Shown: positions 39,050 to 50,594, counted from the stretch's first letter. The stretch is DNA of 64,000 nucleotides from Ramlibacter pinisoli (GCF_009758015.1 NZ_WSEL01000003.1:372001-436000); one strand, 5' to 3'. A program made the numbers and translations. Notes: a model not told the origin generated them from the sequence alone.

Positions 39050-39989
39050 AGCTTTGCAGCCGCTCATAGCGCCGATCGAGCAGCTCGCGCGGCTTGAAGT
39101 CGGCCAGCTGCCGCCAGGCGTCGTTGAGGCCGCGCTTGAGGAAGGCGGCCATCTGCTTGTGGTCGCGGTGCGCGCCGCCCACGGGCTCGTTGACGATCTT
39201 GTCGACCAGGCCCAGGGCCTTGAGGCGGTGCGCGGTGATGCCCATGGCATCGGCGGCGTCCTGCGCCTTCTCCGATGTCTTCCAGAGGATGGAGGCGCAG
39301 CCCTCGGGGCTGATGACCGAGTAGATGGAGTACTGCAGCATCAGGACCTGGTCGGCCACCGAGATGGCCAGCGCTCCGCCGGAGCCGCCCTCGCCGATCA
39401 CGGTCGTGATGATGGGCACCTCGAGCTGGGCCATCTCGTAGATGTTGCGGCCGATAGCCTCGGACTGGCCGCGCTCCTCGGCGTCGATGCCGGGGTAGGC
39501 GCCGGGGGTGTCGACGAACGTGAACACCGGCAGCTTGAACTTCTCGGCCGTCTTCATCAGCCGCAGCGCCTTGCGGTAGCCCTCGGGCCGGCTCATGCCG
39601 AAGTTGCGCGCGGCACGCTCCTTGGTGTCGCGGCCCTTCTGGTGGCCCAGGACCATGCAGGGATTGCCGTTGAAGCGGGCCAGGCCGCCGACGATGGACA
39701 GGTCGTCGGCGAAGTGGCGGTCACCGTGCAGCTCGATGAAGTCGGTGAAGATCTCCGCCACGTAGTCGAGCGTGTACGGTCGCTCCGGGTGGCGCGCGAT
39801 CTTGGTGATCTGCCACGGCGTGAGCTGCGCGTAGATGTCCTTGGTGAGCTGCTGGCTCTTCTTGGAGAGCTGGTCGATCTCTTCCGAGATGTCGACGGCG
39901 GATTCGGACTGGACGTAGCGCAGCTCGTCGATCTTGGTCTCGAGTTCGGCGATGGGCTGCTCGAAATCCAGGAATGTCTTCTTGGCCAA
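39012..39989 (-). CDS. accA: Acetyl-CoA carboxylase carboxyltransferase, alpha subunit (TTG start)
   Basis: The family N-terminus (M)[20 protein letters not shown] is reached only from the TTG at 39989, which has AAGGAG eight bases upstream; the ATG further upstream adds a non-homologous tail. The 325-residue protein has the N-terminal coiled coil, then the crotonase-like core with [18 protein letters not shown] and [11 protein letters not shown]. It transfers CO2 from biotin to acetyl-CoA at the first step of fatty acid synthesis. The rare start may keep its level matched to AccD. Confidence 0.96.
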   Translation of the reverse strand: MAKKTFLDFEQPIAELETKIDELRYVQSESAVDISEEIDQLSKKSQQLTKDIYAQLTPWQITKIARHPERPYTLDYVAEIFTDFIELHGDRHFADDLSIVGGLARFNGNPCMVLGHQKGRDTKERAARNFGMSRPEGYRKALRLMKTAEKFKLPVFTFVDTPGAYPGIDAEERGQSEAIGRNIYEMAQLEVPIITTVIGEGGSGGALAISVADQVLMLQYSIYSVISPEGCASILWKTSEKAQDAADAMGITAHRLKALGLVDKIVNEPVGGAHRDHKQMAAFLKRGLNDAWRQLADFKPRELLDRRYERLQSYGRFSDTKAEAR

Positions 39990-40021
39990 GGCGTTGGCTC
40001 CTTGTGGTGCGGGGCTGCTGG

Positions 40022-40668
40022 TCAGTAGACGGGCAGCGGGTCGAGCGACCGCCAAATATACCAAGTCGCCACGCTGCAGTAGGGCTGCCAGGCGGCGGCC
40101 ACCTCGCGGGCCTCGCTGCGGCTGACCGGGTCGCCCGAGAAATAGTTGCGGCTGATGCCGGTGATGAGGCCCGCGTCGTCCAGCGGCAGGACGTTGGGCC
40201 GCATCATGTGGAAGATGAGGAACATCTCGGCAGTCCAGCGGCCGATGCCGCGGATGCCGACCAGCTCGGCGATGATGGCCTCGTCGTCCATCCCGGGCCA
40301 GGCATTGGCGTGGATCGCGCCCGAATCGAAATGCAGGGCCAGGTCGACCAGGTATTCGATCTTGCGCGCCGACAGGCCGGCCTGTCGCATGTCGTCGACC
40401 TTGAGCTTGAGCACGTTGGCCGGCGTCATCCGGCGCGGCAGCCGTGCGAAACGGTCCCAGACGCTCTGCGCCGCCTTCACCGAGATCTGCTGGCCCACGA
40501 TGCTGCGCGCCAGCGTGGTGAACGCGTCGCCGCGCGACTGCAGGCAGGCGTCACCGAACTGCGGGATCAGGCGCTTGAGGACCCGGTCCTTGCGCGCCAG
40601 GTGCCGGCAGGCCTCGGGCCAGTAGTCGGGCTTGACGAATTCGACCGGGGAGCCGACGGCGTCCGACA

Positions 40669-40669
<1 letters not shown>
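40022..40669 (-). CDS. DNA-3-methyladenine glycosylase (AlkA-like HhH-GPD)
   Basis: The 215-residue protein is the HhH-GPD core without the AlkA N-terminal domain. It shows [19 protein letters not shown], the helix-hairpin-helix [16 protein letters not shown], and the catalytic Asp in [10 protein letters not shown]. It excises alkylated bases for base-excision repair. The start overlaps the cysS stop by one base (TGATG), so the two are coupled. 32 bp upstream of accA. Confidence 0.9.
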
Positions 40670-42039
<1,370 letters not shown>

Positions 42040-42192
42040 GACGTGTGTGGGGGGCGCGGCGGCGGTGTCCGGCGCTCGCAGAGGTGGCTTCTCGGGGGAC
42101 GGGGACCGGGTTTCTTGTCGAGGTGCCCGGCTACAATCGGCCGCAGTATATAGCCCGCCGGGCACGCCTGACGCGCATTCTCGAGGCCTCCC

Positions 42193-43272
42193 ATGTCGCA
42201 CGCCCGCCCCACCTTCCCGCACACGCTCCGACTGCTGGCCCTGGCCGCGGCGCTGGTCTCCGGCCTCGCACATGCCGACGATTATTCCGACGTCAACCAG
42301 CTGCTGCGTTCGGGCAAGACGGCCGAGGCGCTGGCCAGGTCCGACCAGTACCTGGCCGGCAAGCCGCGCGATCCGCAGATGCGCTTCCTGCGCGGCGTCA
42401 TCCTCACCGAGTCGGGCCGCACCAACGACGCCATCGCCAGCTTCCTCAAGCTCACCGAGGACTACCCCGAGCTGCCCGAGCCGTACAACAACCTTGCGGT
42501 GCTCTACGCGGGCCAGAGCCAGTTCGACAAGGCCAGGGCCGCCCTCGAGATGGCGATCCGCACCAACCCGAGCTACGCCACCGCGCACGAGAACCTCGGC
42601 GACGTCTACGCCAAGCTGGCCAGCCAGGCCTACAGCAAGGCGCTGCAGCTCGACGCCGCCAACACGGCGGTCCAGCCCAAGCTCGCGCTGATCCGCGAAC
42701 TGTTCGCCCCCGCGCCTGCCAAGGGCGGGCGTCCCGCGACGCCGGCCGCCGCCGCGCCGGTCCCGGCCGCCTCGACCACGACGGCCAAGTCGCCGGCAGC
42801 TGCACCCGCTCCCGCAGCAGCGGCGGCCCCGGCGCTTGCTCCCGCACCCGCCGTGACCGCGAAGGCTCCGGCTGCCGCGCCCGCGGCCACGCCGGCCGCC
42901 GCGCCGGCCACGACGGCGGCGCCCGCTGCCGCCGCCGGCACAAAGGACGTCGAGTCGGCCGTGCAGGCCTGGGCGACCGCCTGGTCGTCCAAGGACGTCG
43001 GCGGCTACCTGGCCGCCTACAGCAAGGAATTCGATCCGCCCGGCAACCAGTCCCGCAAGGCCTGGGAGGACGAGCGGCGCCAGCGCATCGTCGGCAAGTC
43101 GCGCATCAGCGTGCGGCTGTCCGATGTGTCGGTGTCCGTCAACGGGAGCAAGGCAGTCGCCAGGTTCAAGCAGGCCTACAGCGCCGACAGCCTGAACGTC
43201 ACCAGCCGCAAGACGCTCGACCTGCAGAAGGTCGGCGATCGCTGGGTCATCGTCCGCGAGAGCACCGGCTGA
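42193..43272 (+). CDS. Exported TPR protein with C-terminal NTF2-like domain
   Basis: The 359-residue protein has a signal peptide ([15 protein letters not shown], cleavage near 28). Three TPR repeats follow (about 35-160, for example [20 protein letters not shown]). A 75-residue linker is almost only Ala/Pro/Thr/Lys, and the last 115 residues form an NTF2/SnoaL-like domain ([20 protein letters not shown]). Probably periplasmic. The next gene, an L,D-transpeptidase, carries a related C-terminal domain and is 32 bp away, suggesting partners in cell-wall work; that link is inference. A TACAAT box at 42132 is a likely -10 element. Confidence 0.85.
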   Translation: MSHARPTFPHTLRLLALAAALVSGLAHADDYSDVNQLLRSGKTAEALARSDQYLAGKPRDPQMRFLRGVILTESGRTNDAIASFLKLTEDYPELPEPYNNLAVLYAGQSQFDKARAALEMAIRTNPSYATAHENLGDVYAKLASQAYSKALQLDAANTAVQPKLALIRELFAPAPAKGGRPATPAAAAPVPAASTTTAKSPAAAPAPAAAAAPALAPAPAVTAKAPAAAPAATPAAAPATTAAPAAAAGTKDVESAVQAWATAWSSKDVGGYLAAYSKEFDPPGNQSRKAWEDERRQRIVGKSRISVRLSDVSVSVNGSKAVARFKQAYSADSLNVTSRKTLDLQKVGDRWVIVRESTG

Positions 43273-43304
43273 CCCTCGCCCGCGCGATCCGCGCAGCACG
43301 GCCA

Positions 43305-44576
43305 GTGTCGAAGCGTCCGTTCCCCTTCCTGCCGGCGCGCCCAGCGGTCGCGCCCCTGGTCCTGGCGGCCTGCCTGGGCTGCGGGCTCGCCGCGGCCGCC
43401 GCCGCGCTCCCCCACGGCCGGCACCACGGCAAGCCAGCCCCCGCGCCGGCAGCAGCGGCGCCGCGTGACGGCCAGGCCGAGGCGCGCCTGATCGAGATCT
43501 ACCGCCTCATCGGCCATGGGCAGGCACGTGCCGCCCTGGCCAAGGCCGACACGCTGGTGCGCGACCACCCGAACTTCCAGCTGGCCCACCTCGTCCACGG
43601 CGACCTGCTCGCGGCCCAGGCGCGCCCGCTGCGCGCCTGGGGCGACGTGCCCGAAGGGGCCGCGGCCGCCGGCGCGCAGCTGCTCGGCGAACTGCGCGAG
43701 GAATCGCTGCTGCGCATCCGCGCCCTCAAGGAGCGGCCGCCGGAAGGCGCCGTGCCCTCGCAGTTCCTGCAGCTGGCGCCGCGCAGCAAGCACGCCATCG
43801 CGGTCGATACCTCGCGCGCGCGCCTGTACCTGTTCGAGAACACGCCGTCGGGCCTGAAGCTGCTGGCCGACTACTACATCTCGGTCGGCAAGCTGGGCAC
43901 CGACAAGGCGGTGGAAGGCGACCTGCGCACCCCGCTGGGCGTCTACTACGTCACCAGCAACCTCGACCCGAAGTCGCTGAAGGATTTCTACGGCTCCGGC
44001 GCGCTGCCGATCAACTACCCCAACCCCTACGACGCGCGCCGCGGCCGCACCGGTGGCGGCATCTGGTTGCACGGCACGCCCCCTGGCCAGTTCTCGCGGG
44101 CGCCCAAGGCCACCGACGGCTGCGTGGTCCTGGCCAACCCCGACCTCGATCGCATCATCCGCACCGTCGAGGTCCGCTCGACGCCGGTGGTCATCGCACC
44201 CTCGCTGCGCTGGGTGGCACCGCAGAGCATGCCGGCCGAAGGCAAGTCCTTCGCCGACACCCTCGGCGCGTGGCGCGCGGCCAAGGCCTCCGGCGACCTG
44301 ACGCGGGTGCTTTCGTTCTACACGCCCGACATGTCGGCCAACGGCAAGGGCGTGGCCGAATGGCTGCCGCAGCTGAAGTCGGAAATCGGCCGTGCGCGCG
44401 GCCGCGACCTCGAGCTCAAGGACCTGTCGTACCTGCGCTGGACCGACTCGGCCGACACCATGGTGGTAACCTTCGGCGAGGTCCCCGTGGGCGACCGCAC
44501 CGGCCCCGTCAAGCGCCAATACTGGATGCGACAGGGGCAGCAATGGAAGATCTTTTTCGAAGGAGTGATCGGTTGA
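43305..44576 (+). CDS. L,D-transpeptidase (YkuD family) with C-terminal NTF2-like domain
   Basis: The GTG at 43305 gives 423 residues and a membrane anchor/signal ([19 protein letters not shown]). A short helical region follows, then the YkuD domain (about 165-310). Catalytic motifs are [11 protein letters not shown] and [12 protein letters not shown] with the active Cys. It would form or remodel 3-3 crosslinks or attach proteins to peptidoglycan. The last 110 residues ([20 protein letters not shown]) are an NTF2-like domain resembling the end of the preceding TPR protein. The stop overlaps the ppiA TTG start. Confidence 0.9.
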   Translation: MSKRPFPFLPARPAVAPLVLAACLGCGLAAAAAALPHGRHHGKPAPAPAAAAPRDGQAEARLIEIYRLIGHGQARAALAKADTLVRDHPNFQLAHLVHGDLLAAQARPLRAWGDVPEGAAAAGAQLLGELREESLLRIRALKERPPEGAVPSQFLQLAPRSKHAIAVDTSRARLYLFENTPSGLKLLADYYISVGKLGTDKAVEGDLRTPLGVYYVTSNLDPKSLKDFYGSGALPINYPNPYDARRGRTGGGIWLHGTPPGQFSRAPKATDGCVVLANPDLDRIIRTVEVRSTPVVIAPSLRWVAPQSMPAEGKSFADTLGAWRAAKASGDLTRVLSFYTPDMSANGKGVAEWLPQLKSEIGRARGRDLELKDLSYLRWTDSADTMVVTFGEVPVGDRTGPVKRQYWMRQGQQWKIFFEGVIG

Positions 44577-45148
44577 TCCCTGCCCTTACCCGCCGAGCCG
44601 TGGGCGTCGTTTTCGCAGCGCTGCTGGCGGCTGCACCCGCCTGGGCCCAGGAAGGCCCCCGCGTGAAGCTCAGCACCAGTGCCGGCGACATCGTTCTTGC
44701 GCTGTACCAGGACAAGGCCCCCAAGACGGTCGAGAACTTCCTGCAGTACGTGCGCGAGAAGCACTACGACGGCACCGTGTTCCACCGCGTCATCGACGGC
44801 TTCATGATCCAGGGCGGCGGCTTCGGCACCGACATGCAGCAGAAGGCCACGCGCGCCCCGATCGCGCTGGAGACCCGGCCCGAGCTGAAGAACGACCGCG
44901 GCACGGTGGCGATGGCCCGCACCGGCAACCCGAATTCCGCCACCGCGCAGTTCTTCATCAACGTCGTCGACAACCGCAACCTCAACGCTCCCATGCCCGA
45001 CGGGTACGGCTACGCCGTCTTCGGCAAGGTGGTCGAGGGCATGGACGTGGTCGACAAGATCAAGGGGGTGCCCACCGGCAACAAGGGGCCGTTGCAGAAC
45101 GTGCCCTCCACCCCCGTGGTCATCAACTCCGCAACCCTCGTGAAGTGA
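44573..45148 (+). CDS. ppiA: Periplasmic cyclophilin-type peptidyl-prolyl isomerase (TTG start)
   Basis: The TTG at 44573 overlaps the stop of the L,D-transpeptidase (TTGA) and has AAGGAG seven bases upstream. This gives 191 residues with a signal peptide ([17 protein letters not shown]). The cyclophilin core has [32 protein letters not shown] and [16 protein letters not shown], including the catalytic Arg. It speeds folding of periplasmic proteins. Followed after 13 bp by the cytoplasmic paralogue. Confidence 0.94.
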   Translation: MIPALTRRAVGVVFAALLAAAPAWAQEGPRVKLSTSAGDIVLALYQDKAPKTVENFLQYVREKHYDGTVFHRVIDGFMIQGGGFGTDMQQKATRAPIALETRPELKNDRGTVAMARTGNPNSATAQFFINVVDNRNLNAPMPDGYGYAVFGKVVEGMDVVDKIKGVPTGNKGPLQNVPSTPVVINSATLVK

Positions 45149-45161
45149 GAGGCAACAGAAC

Positions 45162-45668
45162 ATGAGCAATCCCAAGGTCGAACTGCACATCGCCGGCTAC
45201 GGCGTCATCACCCTCGAGCTGGACCAGGACAAGGCGCCCAAGTCGGTCGCCAACTTCCTGGCCTACGTGAAGAAGGGCCACTACGACGGCACCATCTTCC
45301 ACCGCGTCATCGACGGCTTCATGGTCCAGGGCGGCGGCATGGAGCCCGGCATGGGCCAGAAGCCCACCGATGCCGCGATCGAGAACGAGGCCAACAACGG
45401 CCTGAAGAACGACAAGTACACCGTGGCCATGGCGCGCACCAATGCGCCGCACTCGGCCACCGCGCAGTTCTTCATCAACGTGGCCGACAACGCCTTCCTG
45501 AACCACACCGCGCCCAGCGCGCAGGGCTGGGGCTACGCGGTGTTCGGCAAGGTGGTCGGCGGCACCGACATCGTCGACCGCATCAAGGGCGTGAAGACCG
45601 GCCGCAAGGGCTTCCACGACGACGTGCCCCAGCAGGACGTGGTGATCGAGAAGGCCGTCGCGCCCTGA
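45162..45668 (+). CDS. ppiB: Cytoplasmic cyclophilin-type peptidyl-prolyl isomerase
   Basis: This 168-residue protein lacks a signal and has the cyclophilin motifs [19 protein letters not shown] and [16 protein letters not shown]. It is the cytoplasmic counterpart of the gene just upstream; the two likely arose by duplication. The ATG at 45162 has GAGAGGCAA before it. It ends one base before the lpxH GTG. Confidence 0.95.
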   Translation: MSNPKVELHIAGYGVITLELDQDKAPKSVANFLAYVKKGHYDGTIFHRVIDGFMVQGGGMEPGMGQKPTDAAIENEANNGLKNDKYTVAMARTNAPHSATAQFFINVADNAFLNHTAPSAQGWGYAVFGKVVGGTDIVDRIKGVKTGRKGFHDDVPQQDVVIEKAVAP

Positions 45669-45669
45669 G

Positions 45670-46434
45670 GTGACCGCGCCGCAGGTCGCCGAACTGCCCG
45701 CCGCGCCCTCGTGGCGTGCGGTGGACTGCATCTCCGACCTGCACCTGCATCCGGCCGAACCGGCCACCTTCGACGCCTGGCGCGCCTACATGGCCGCCAC
45801 GCCGGCGGATGCCGTGGTCATCCTCGGCGACCTGTTCGAGGCCTGGCCCGGCGACGACGTGCTGGGCGCCGATGCCTTCGCTGCCAGCTGCGCGGCGGTG
45901 TTGCGCGAAGCGGTGCTGCAGCGTCCCGTCTACTTCCTGCATGGCAACCGCGATTTCCTGGTGGGCGACGGGTTCGCGCGCGCCACCGGCGTGCGGCTGC
46001 TGGCCGATCCCACGGTGTTCGCACTGGCCGGCCGGCGCTGGCTGCTCAGCCACGGCGACGAGCTCTGCCTGGGCGACACCGAGTACCTGGCCTTCCGCGC
46101 CCAGGTGCGCGCCCCGGCGTGGCAGGCAGCATTCCTCGCGCGCCCGCTGGCCGAGCGGCAGGCCTACGCCCAGTCGCTGCGCGCCGAAAGCGAGCAGCGC
46201 AAGCGCTCCGGCCGGACCTACGCGGACGTCGACCCGGGCGCCGCGCTGGCCTGGCTGCATGCCGCCCGGGCCGATACGCTCGTGCATGGCCACACGCACC
46301 GTCCGGGCGACCACGCACTGGACGGCGGCCACCAGCGCATCACGCTGACCGACTGGGACCTGGCGGCGCGTCCGCCGCGCGCCGAGGCACTGCGGCTGTC
46401 CGCCAGCGGCGCCCGGCGCGTGGCCCTCGCCTGA
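45670..46434 (+). CDS. lpxH: UDP-2,3-diacylglucosamine pyrophosphatase
   Basis: The 254-residue protein starts at GTG 45670. The calcineurin-type metallophosphoesterase motifs are all present: CISDLHLHP, LGDLFEAWPGDD, FLHGNRDFL, LLSHGDELCLGD and HGHTHRPG. LpxH cleaves UDP-2,3-diacylglucosamine to lipid X in lipid A synthesis at the inner membrane. The stop overlaps the mtfA start. Confidence 0.95.
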   Translation: MTAPQVAELPAAPSWRAVDCISDLHLHPAEPATFDAWRAYMAATPADAVVILGDLFEAWPGDDVLGADAFAASCAAVLREAVLQRPVYFLHGNRDFLVGDGFARATGVRLLADPTVFALAGRRWLLSHGDELCLGDTEYLAFRAQVRAPAWQAAFLARPLAERQAYAQSLRAESEQRKRSGRTYADVDPGAALAWLHAARADTLVHGHTHRPGDHALDGGHQRITLTDWDLAARPPRAEALRLSASGARRVALA

Positions 46435-47189
46435 TGTTCGGCTGGTGGCGCCGGCGGCGCCCCCCTCCCCCCATCCCCGACGAGCAGTGGCAGGCCACGC
46501 TCGCCGCCTTCCCGTTCCTGCGGCGCGGCACGCCGGTCGACGATGCCGCCCTGCGCCTGCTCACCGCGCGCTTCCTGCAGCAGAAGGAATTCCACGGCGC
46601 CGGCGGGCTGGCGATCACCGATGACATCGCGCTGGCCATCGCGGCCCAGGCGGTGCTGCCGGTGCTGCACCTCGGCCTGGACTGGTACGACGATTTCGTC
46701 GGCATCGTGGTCCACCCGGACCAGGTGGTGGCGCGCCGCACCGTCCAGGACGACGCGGGTGTCGTGCACGAATGGGACGAGGTGCTGGCCGGCGAGGCCA
46801 TGGACCAGGGTCCCGTGATGCTCAGCTGGAGCGACGTGCGCAGCGCCGGCGCGGCAGCCGAGTCCGGCTACAACGTGGTCGTGCACGAGTTCATCCACAA
46901 GATCGACATGCGCGACGGCGACCCGGATGGCTGCCCGCCCCTGCCGGCCAAGGCCCGTGCAGCCTGGCGGCGGACCCTGGACGCCGAATACGAGCGCTTC
47001 CGCGAGCAGGTGGTGGTGGCCGAGCGGTTCTCCGGCGAGCCGCCCTGGCTCGACACCTACGGTGCTGAGAACCCGGGCGAATTCTTCGCGGTGGCCGGCG
47101 AGGCCTATTTCGTGAACCGGGCCCGGCTGGCCGTCGACTTCCCGGTCCTGGTGACCCTGTTCGACGGCTTCTTCGGTCCGCGCGGCTGA
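46434..47189 (+). CDS. mtfA: MtfA-like zinc metallopeptidase
   Basis: The 251-residue protein starts at the ATG overlapping the lpxH stop. It has the zinc site VVVHEFIHKIDMRDG (HExxH) and the more distant Glu region NPGEFFAVAGEAYF. In E. coli, MtfA binds the repressor Mlc and has aminopeptidase activity. Cytoplasmic, no signal. It converges on the DUF349 gene with a 13-bp gap. Confidence 0.92.
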   Translation: MFGWWRRRRPPPPIPDEQWQATLAAFPFLRRGTPVDDAALRLLTARFLQQKEFHGAGGLAITDDIALAIAAQAVLPVLHLGLDWYDDFVGIVVHPDQVVARRTVQDDAGVVHEWDEVLAGEAMDQGPVMLSWSDVRSAGAAAESGYNVVVHEFIHKIDMRDGDPDGCPPLPAKARAAWRRTLDAEYERFREQVVVAERFSGEPPWLDTYGAENPGEFFAVAGEAYFVNRARLAVDFPVLVTLFDGFFGPRG

Positions 47190-47202
47190 CCGCGCGGCCG
47201 CG

Positions 47203-50076
47203 TCACTTCAGCAGCACCTTCAGGACGTTCTGCAGGCGGCGGGCGGCGCCGGCGTCGTAGGGCGACGCCAGCACGCGCGCGGTGTCCTCGCCCCAGGTCT
47301 GCGCCGGCGTCGGGTCGTTGCGCCGCGTGAGCAGCAGCAACTGCATCTGCCGCCGGGCGGCGATCTGGTCGGCCGGGGTGGGCGCCTCAGCCGCGATCTC
47401 CAGCCGCAGCAGGGCGTCGCCCGGCTCGCCGGCCGGAGCCGCCTGCAGCGACTTGACCCAGCTGCCGCGCACCGCCGGCGCCACGGCACGGCCCAGTTCG
47501 CTCTGGCTGGGCACCTGCTCGGCCGACCGCTGCTCCCAGGCTGCCAGCAATTGCGTCAGCGCCTCGCCGTGCGCCTGCGCGGCGAGCTTGCGCAGGGTCT
47601 GCTGCGCGTGGTCCAGCGCGTCGCGCTGGGCGCGGAACGCCACGTCACCCAGGCGCGGGCCACGGTCCTCGGCGGCGCGGTCGCCGAAGCGGCCCCGGCC
47701 ACGGTCGGCGTCGCGCCCGAACGGGTCGGGTGCACGGCCACCGCCCGGGCCACCCCGGCGGTCGCCGAAGCGGCCGCCGCGACCAGCCTGCGCGGGCTCG
47801 GCCTTCTTCATGCCGGGCCGGTCGTCGCCGCGCATGGCCACCACGGGCTTGGGCGACGGCTTCGGCGGTGCGGCAGGAGCCGCGGCCTCGGCGCCTTCGG
47901 TGGCGGGATCGGCTCCGGCAGCCGGGTCGGCCTCCACCGCTTCGTCGCCGGCGGGAGCCGTGGCGGCAGACGGCTCGCTCTGGCCACCGACGCGTGCCTG
48001 CTCGGCCTTGGCTTCTGCCTGGCCGCGCAGCGCAGCATCGAGGGCCGCCATCGCGGTGCGGATGCGATGAGCGTCGCCGCTGGCGTTGGCCGCCTCGAGC
48101 GCCTTGGACGCTTCCAGCACGGCGCGATCGCGATCGCTCAGGGCCGAGGCCGCACGCTCGCGATCTTCCGTCTTGCGCTGGAAGGCGTCGTCGATCGGCT
48201 TGCGGAACGCGTCCCACAGCTTCTGTTCCTGCTTGCGGTCGAGCGGCACCGTCTGGGCCTCGGCCTGCCAGCGCTGCTGCAGCGACTTGACGGCATCGAT
48301 GCGCAATTGCGGCGCGGCGCCCAGCACCTTGGCCTCGTCGATCATCGCGTGGCGGCGCTCGAGGCTCTGCTTCTGCGCCGCTGCCAGCGGCGCCTCGGCG
48401 GCCTGGATCGCCTGCTTCCACTGCGGCTGCAGCTCGGCGAACGCCTTCTCGCTGAGGTGGCCCGCCTCGCGCCAGCGGTTCTCGAACTGGTGGATGACGC
48501 GGTTGAAGCCCTTCCAGTCGCCGCCGGCGGCCGTGGCATTGGCGCCGGCCCAGGCCTTGACCTCGTCGATCAGGGCCACGCGGTGCGCGCGGTGTTCGGC
48601 CGCCTCGGACTTGACCTTGTCCAGCCAGGCCTCCACCACCTTGTGCGCCTCGTTGCAGGCCTCGTCGAAGCGACGCCACAGGGCGTGGTTGGGCGGCCCG
48701 CCCTGGTCGACCTGCTTCCACTGCTCGCGCAGGGCACGCAGCTGTTCCTGCATCTTGCGGCCGCCGAAGCGCGGCTTGCGGATCACGTGCTGGCCGGGTG
48801 CGGGTGCCGGTGCGAGCGCCGGCGCCGGCGCGGGCGCGGGTGCCGGCGCCGCGGCCTGCTCGGGCGGCGCGTCGCCAGCGGTGCCAGCTTCGGCCGCTGC
48901 CGCACTTGCTTCGGGCTGGCCTTCGGCCGGGGCCGGAGCCGGGGCCGCAGCGGGCTCCACCGGCTGCTCGAGCGCAGCCGCCGGGACGGTGGCGACGGTC
49001 TCGAACAGGCCCTCGGCCTTGGCGACCAGTTCCTGGCGCAGCTGGTCGGCACGCCAGCGCTGCCAGCCCTCGAGCTCGCCCGCCGAGGCGAGCAGCGCAT
49101 GGGCCTGGTTCTCCAGCTTGTCCTCGATCAGCTTGCCGTGTTCCTTCAGGGCATTGCGCAGCGCCGCAGCGGCGCCCGAAGTCGCCTTGCCGTGGCCCTG
49201 CGCCAGTTCCTGTTCGAGCTTGACCAGCGCGGCGCCGACCGTCTCGTTGGCCTTGGCGCGCACCTCCGGGTCGACCTTGGGCCGCGCCGGCTTGGCGGCG
49301 GGCGCCTCAACCGGCACGCCGCGCGCGGCGCGCAGTTCATCGGCCCACACGGGCACCGGCGGCAGCGGCGCCGCCGGATCGGCGTCGGCCGCGGCGGCCA
49401 GGGCGAGCGCGCTCTGGAACGCCTCCCACACGGCCTGCAGCTGCCCGCGCGAGGCTTCCAGCAGGGGCGGGAAACGGGGGTCGACGCTGGCCCAGTTGGA
49501 ATCGGCCACCAGGGCGTCGGCCTGCGACTGCCATTCCGGCACGTCGGCCCGCAGTGCGTCGGCGGCCCCCTGGGCGTCGCGCCACGACTTGGTGGACAGC
49601 ACCTCGATGCGCTGGGCCAGCAGGACGGCGGCCTCGCGCTGCACCTGGACCCGATGCTGCAGGTCCTCGATGCCCTTCACGCGGTCGGCCAGGCGCGTCT
49701 TGAGCGACGCCAGCGGCTCCCGGCTGAGCGGAGCGCCAGCCTTGGCGGCGTCGCGCTGCCAGGCCATGGCGTCGGCGATGTTCACGCGCGGCTGTCCGAG
49801 CAGGCCCTCGGCCTTCTGCGCCCACTCGGCGGCGATGGCCTCCTGGCCCTTGCTGCGCTTGATCTCGTCCAGGCGCGCGCGCACCAGGCGGGCGGCTCCC
49901 TTGTCGCGGGCGCTCAGTTCCCGGTAGACCTCCTGCAACTGCTCGCCGCCCGGGTTGCCCGCCAGCCAGTCACGCAGGCGCGCGGCGCGCTCGCCCGAGG
50001 TGGGCGCGGAGAAGGCACCGCCCGTCATCTCGTCGAGGGCCTGGGTGTCGGAAGGTTTGGAGCTGGTAGCGGTCAC
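47203..50076 (-). CDS. Large DUF349-repeat protein
   Basis: The GTG at 50076 (VTATSSKPSDTQALDEMTGG) gives 957 residues; the ATG at codon 17 is an alternative. The protein is Ala/Glu/Lys-rich and mostly helical, with several DUF349-type segments recognised by W[KR]..[DG]....W/F patterns, such as LREQWKQVDQGGPPNHALWR and NRWREAGHLSEKAFAELQPQ. Low-complexity Ala-Pro stretches ([19 protein letters not shown]) and Gly/Arg-rich RGGRFGDRRGG lie between them. DUF349 proteins are cytoplasmic and poorly understood. The Arg-Gly part may bind RNA; this is inference. No strong Shine-Dalgarno. Confidence 0.85.
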   Translation of the reverse strand: MTATSSKPSDTQALDEMTGGAFSAPTSGERAARLRDWLAGNPGGEQLQEVYRELSARDKGAARLVRARLDEIKRSKGQEAIAAEWAQKAEGLLGQPRVNIADAMAWQRDAAKAGAPLSREPLASLKTRLADRVKGIEDLQHRVQVQREAAVLLAQRIEVLSTKSWRDAQGAADALRADVPEWQSQADALVADSNWASVDPRFPPLLEASRGQLQAVWEAFQSALALAAAADADPAAPLPPVPVWADELRAARGVPVEAPAAKPARPKVDPEVRAKANETVGAALVKLEQELAQGHGKATSGAAAALRNALKEHGKLIEDKLENQAHALLASAGELEGWQRWRADQLRQELVAKAEGLFETVATVPAAALEQPVEPAAAPAPAPAEGQPEASAAAAEAGTAGDAPPEQAAAPAPAPAPAPALAPAPAPGQHVIRKPRFGGRKMQEQLRALREQWKQVDQGGPPNHALWRRFDEACNEAHKVVEAWLDKVKSEAAEHRAHRVALIDEVKAWAGANATAAGGDWKGFNRVIHQFENRWREAGHLSEKAFAELQPQWKQAIQAAEAPLAAAQKQSLERRHAMIDEAKVLGAAPQLRIDAVKSLQQRWQAEAQTVPLDRKQEQKLWDAFRKPIDDAFQRKTEDRERAASALSDRDRAVLEASKALEAANASGDAHRIRTAMAALDAALRGQAEAKAEQARVGGQSEPSAATAPAGDEAVEADPAAGADPATEGAEAAAPAAPPKPSPKPVVAMRGDDRPGMKKAEPAQAGRGGRFGDRRGGPGGGRAPDPFGRDADRGRGRFGDRAAEDRGPRLGDVAFRAQRDALDHAQQTLRKLAAQAHGEALTQLLAAWEQRSAEQVPSQSELGRAVAPAVRGSWVKSLQAAPAGEPGDALLRLEIAAEAPTPADQIAARRQMQLLLLTRRNDPTPAQTWGEDTARVLASPYDAGAARRLQNVLKVLLK

Positions 50077-50166
50077 TTGGGTCGGATCTGAAAAAAACAC
50101 GCCCTCGCGTCTGCGGGGGCCGGGCCGTATTCTCGCCGCGAAAGCGAATGACACCAGCGAGGCCGC

Positions 50167-50213
50167 AAAAACGAGAAAGCCCGGCAGGGGCCTGAAGCCG
50201 GTCTGCCGGGCTT
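50167..50213 (-). terminator. Strong terminator of a minus-strand transcript
   Basis: A perfect 11-bp stem, AAGCCCGGCAG / CTGCCGGGCTT with a 15-nt loop, is followed on the minus strand by TTTCTCGTTTTT. It lies upstream of the DUF349 start, so it must end a different, short transcript. Confidence 0.8.
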
Positions 50214-50353
50214 GGCGACGGCACGAGGCCGACGTCGCTTGTGCCGCCAGGAGCTCATCGTCCCGGCGCCACCGGGAGCAAGAGATTGCCCCCAGGAGGG
50301 ACCGGCTCCGCTACCGGAGTGGCGGGACCGGTTCAATGCTCGATCACTCGAGC
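50167..50353 (-). ncRNA. Predicted small RNA (about 187 nt)
   Basis: The minus strand has TTGGCA (50384-50389) and TAACTT (50360-50365) with an 18-bp spacer, a fair sigma-70 promoter. The predicted transcript starts with the hairpin CTCGA-GTGA-TCGAG (50339-50352). A two-level stem follows: ACCGG...CCGGT enclosing CTCCG-GTAG-CGGAG (50301-50332). Then comes a long imperfect stem GGCGGCAC...GTGCCGTCGCC (50214-50248), and last the terminator. No protein-like frame is present. Four successive hairpins plus promoter and terminator support a real sRNA gene; the family is unknown to me. Confidence 0.5.
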
Positions 50354-50558
50354 CCAGACAAGTTAGAGGAATCGCCATCCCATTGCCAATGCGAGTTTTC
50401 AATCAGCCGCTCCTGCCCAATGCGGGTGGATGGGCATCCAGCGGGTGGGCATCGGCTGACACGGTGATTCGCCGCCGGACGACGGTTCAGCAGGCCCGAA
50501 CGCCGTAAATTGGTGTTTCCATTGGCAATTTTTTGCATAAGAAATAACTCTTTAATTC

Positions 50559-50588
50559 TTGACTCGTTATTAGGCAGCCTCCTAGAAT
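50559..50588 (+). promoter_or_regulatory. Strong sigma-70 promoter of the lytic transglycosylase gene
   Basis: TTGACT (50559-50564) and TAGAAT (50583-50588) are 18 bp apart. The 60 bp upstream are unusually A/T-rich for this genome (for example GCAATTTTTTGCATAAG), like an UP element. Transcription should start near 50595. Confidence 0.75.
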
Positions 50589-50594
50589 CCGCCC

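Noticed and set aside
50167..50353. 6S RNA
   Set aside because: The length fits, but the predicted fold is a chain of separate hairpins rather than one long stem with a central bubble.
50073..50402. 109-residue minus-strand frame upstream of the DUF349 gene
   Set aside because: Arg/Pro/Ser-rich, runs through the terminator hairpin and resembles no protein.
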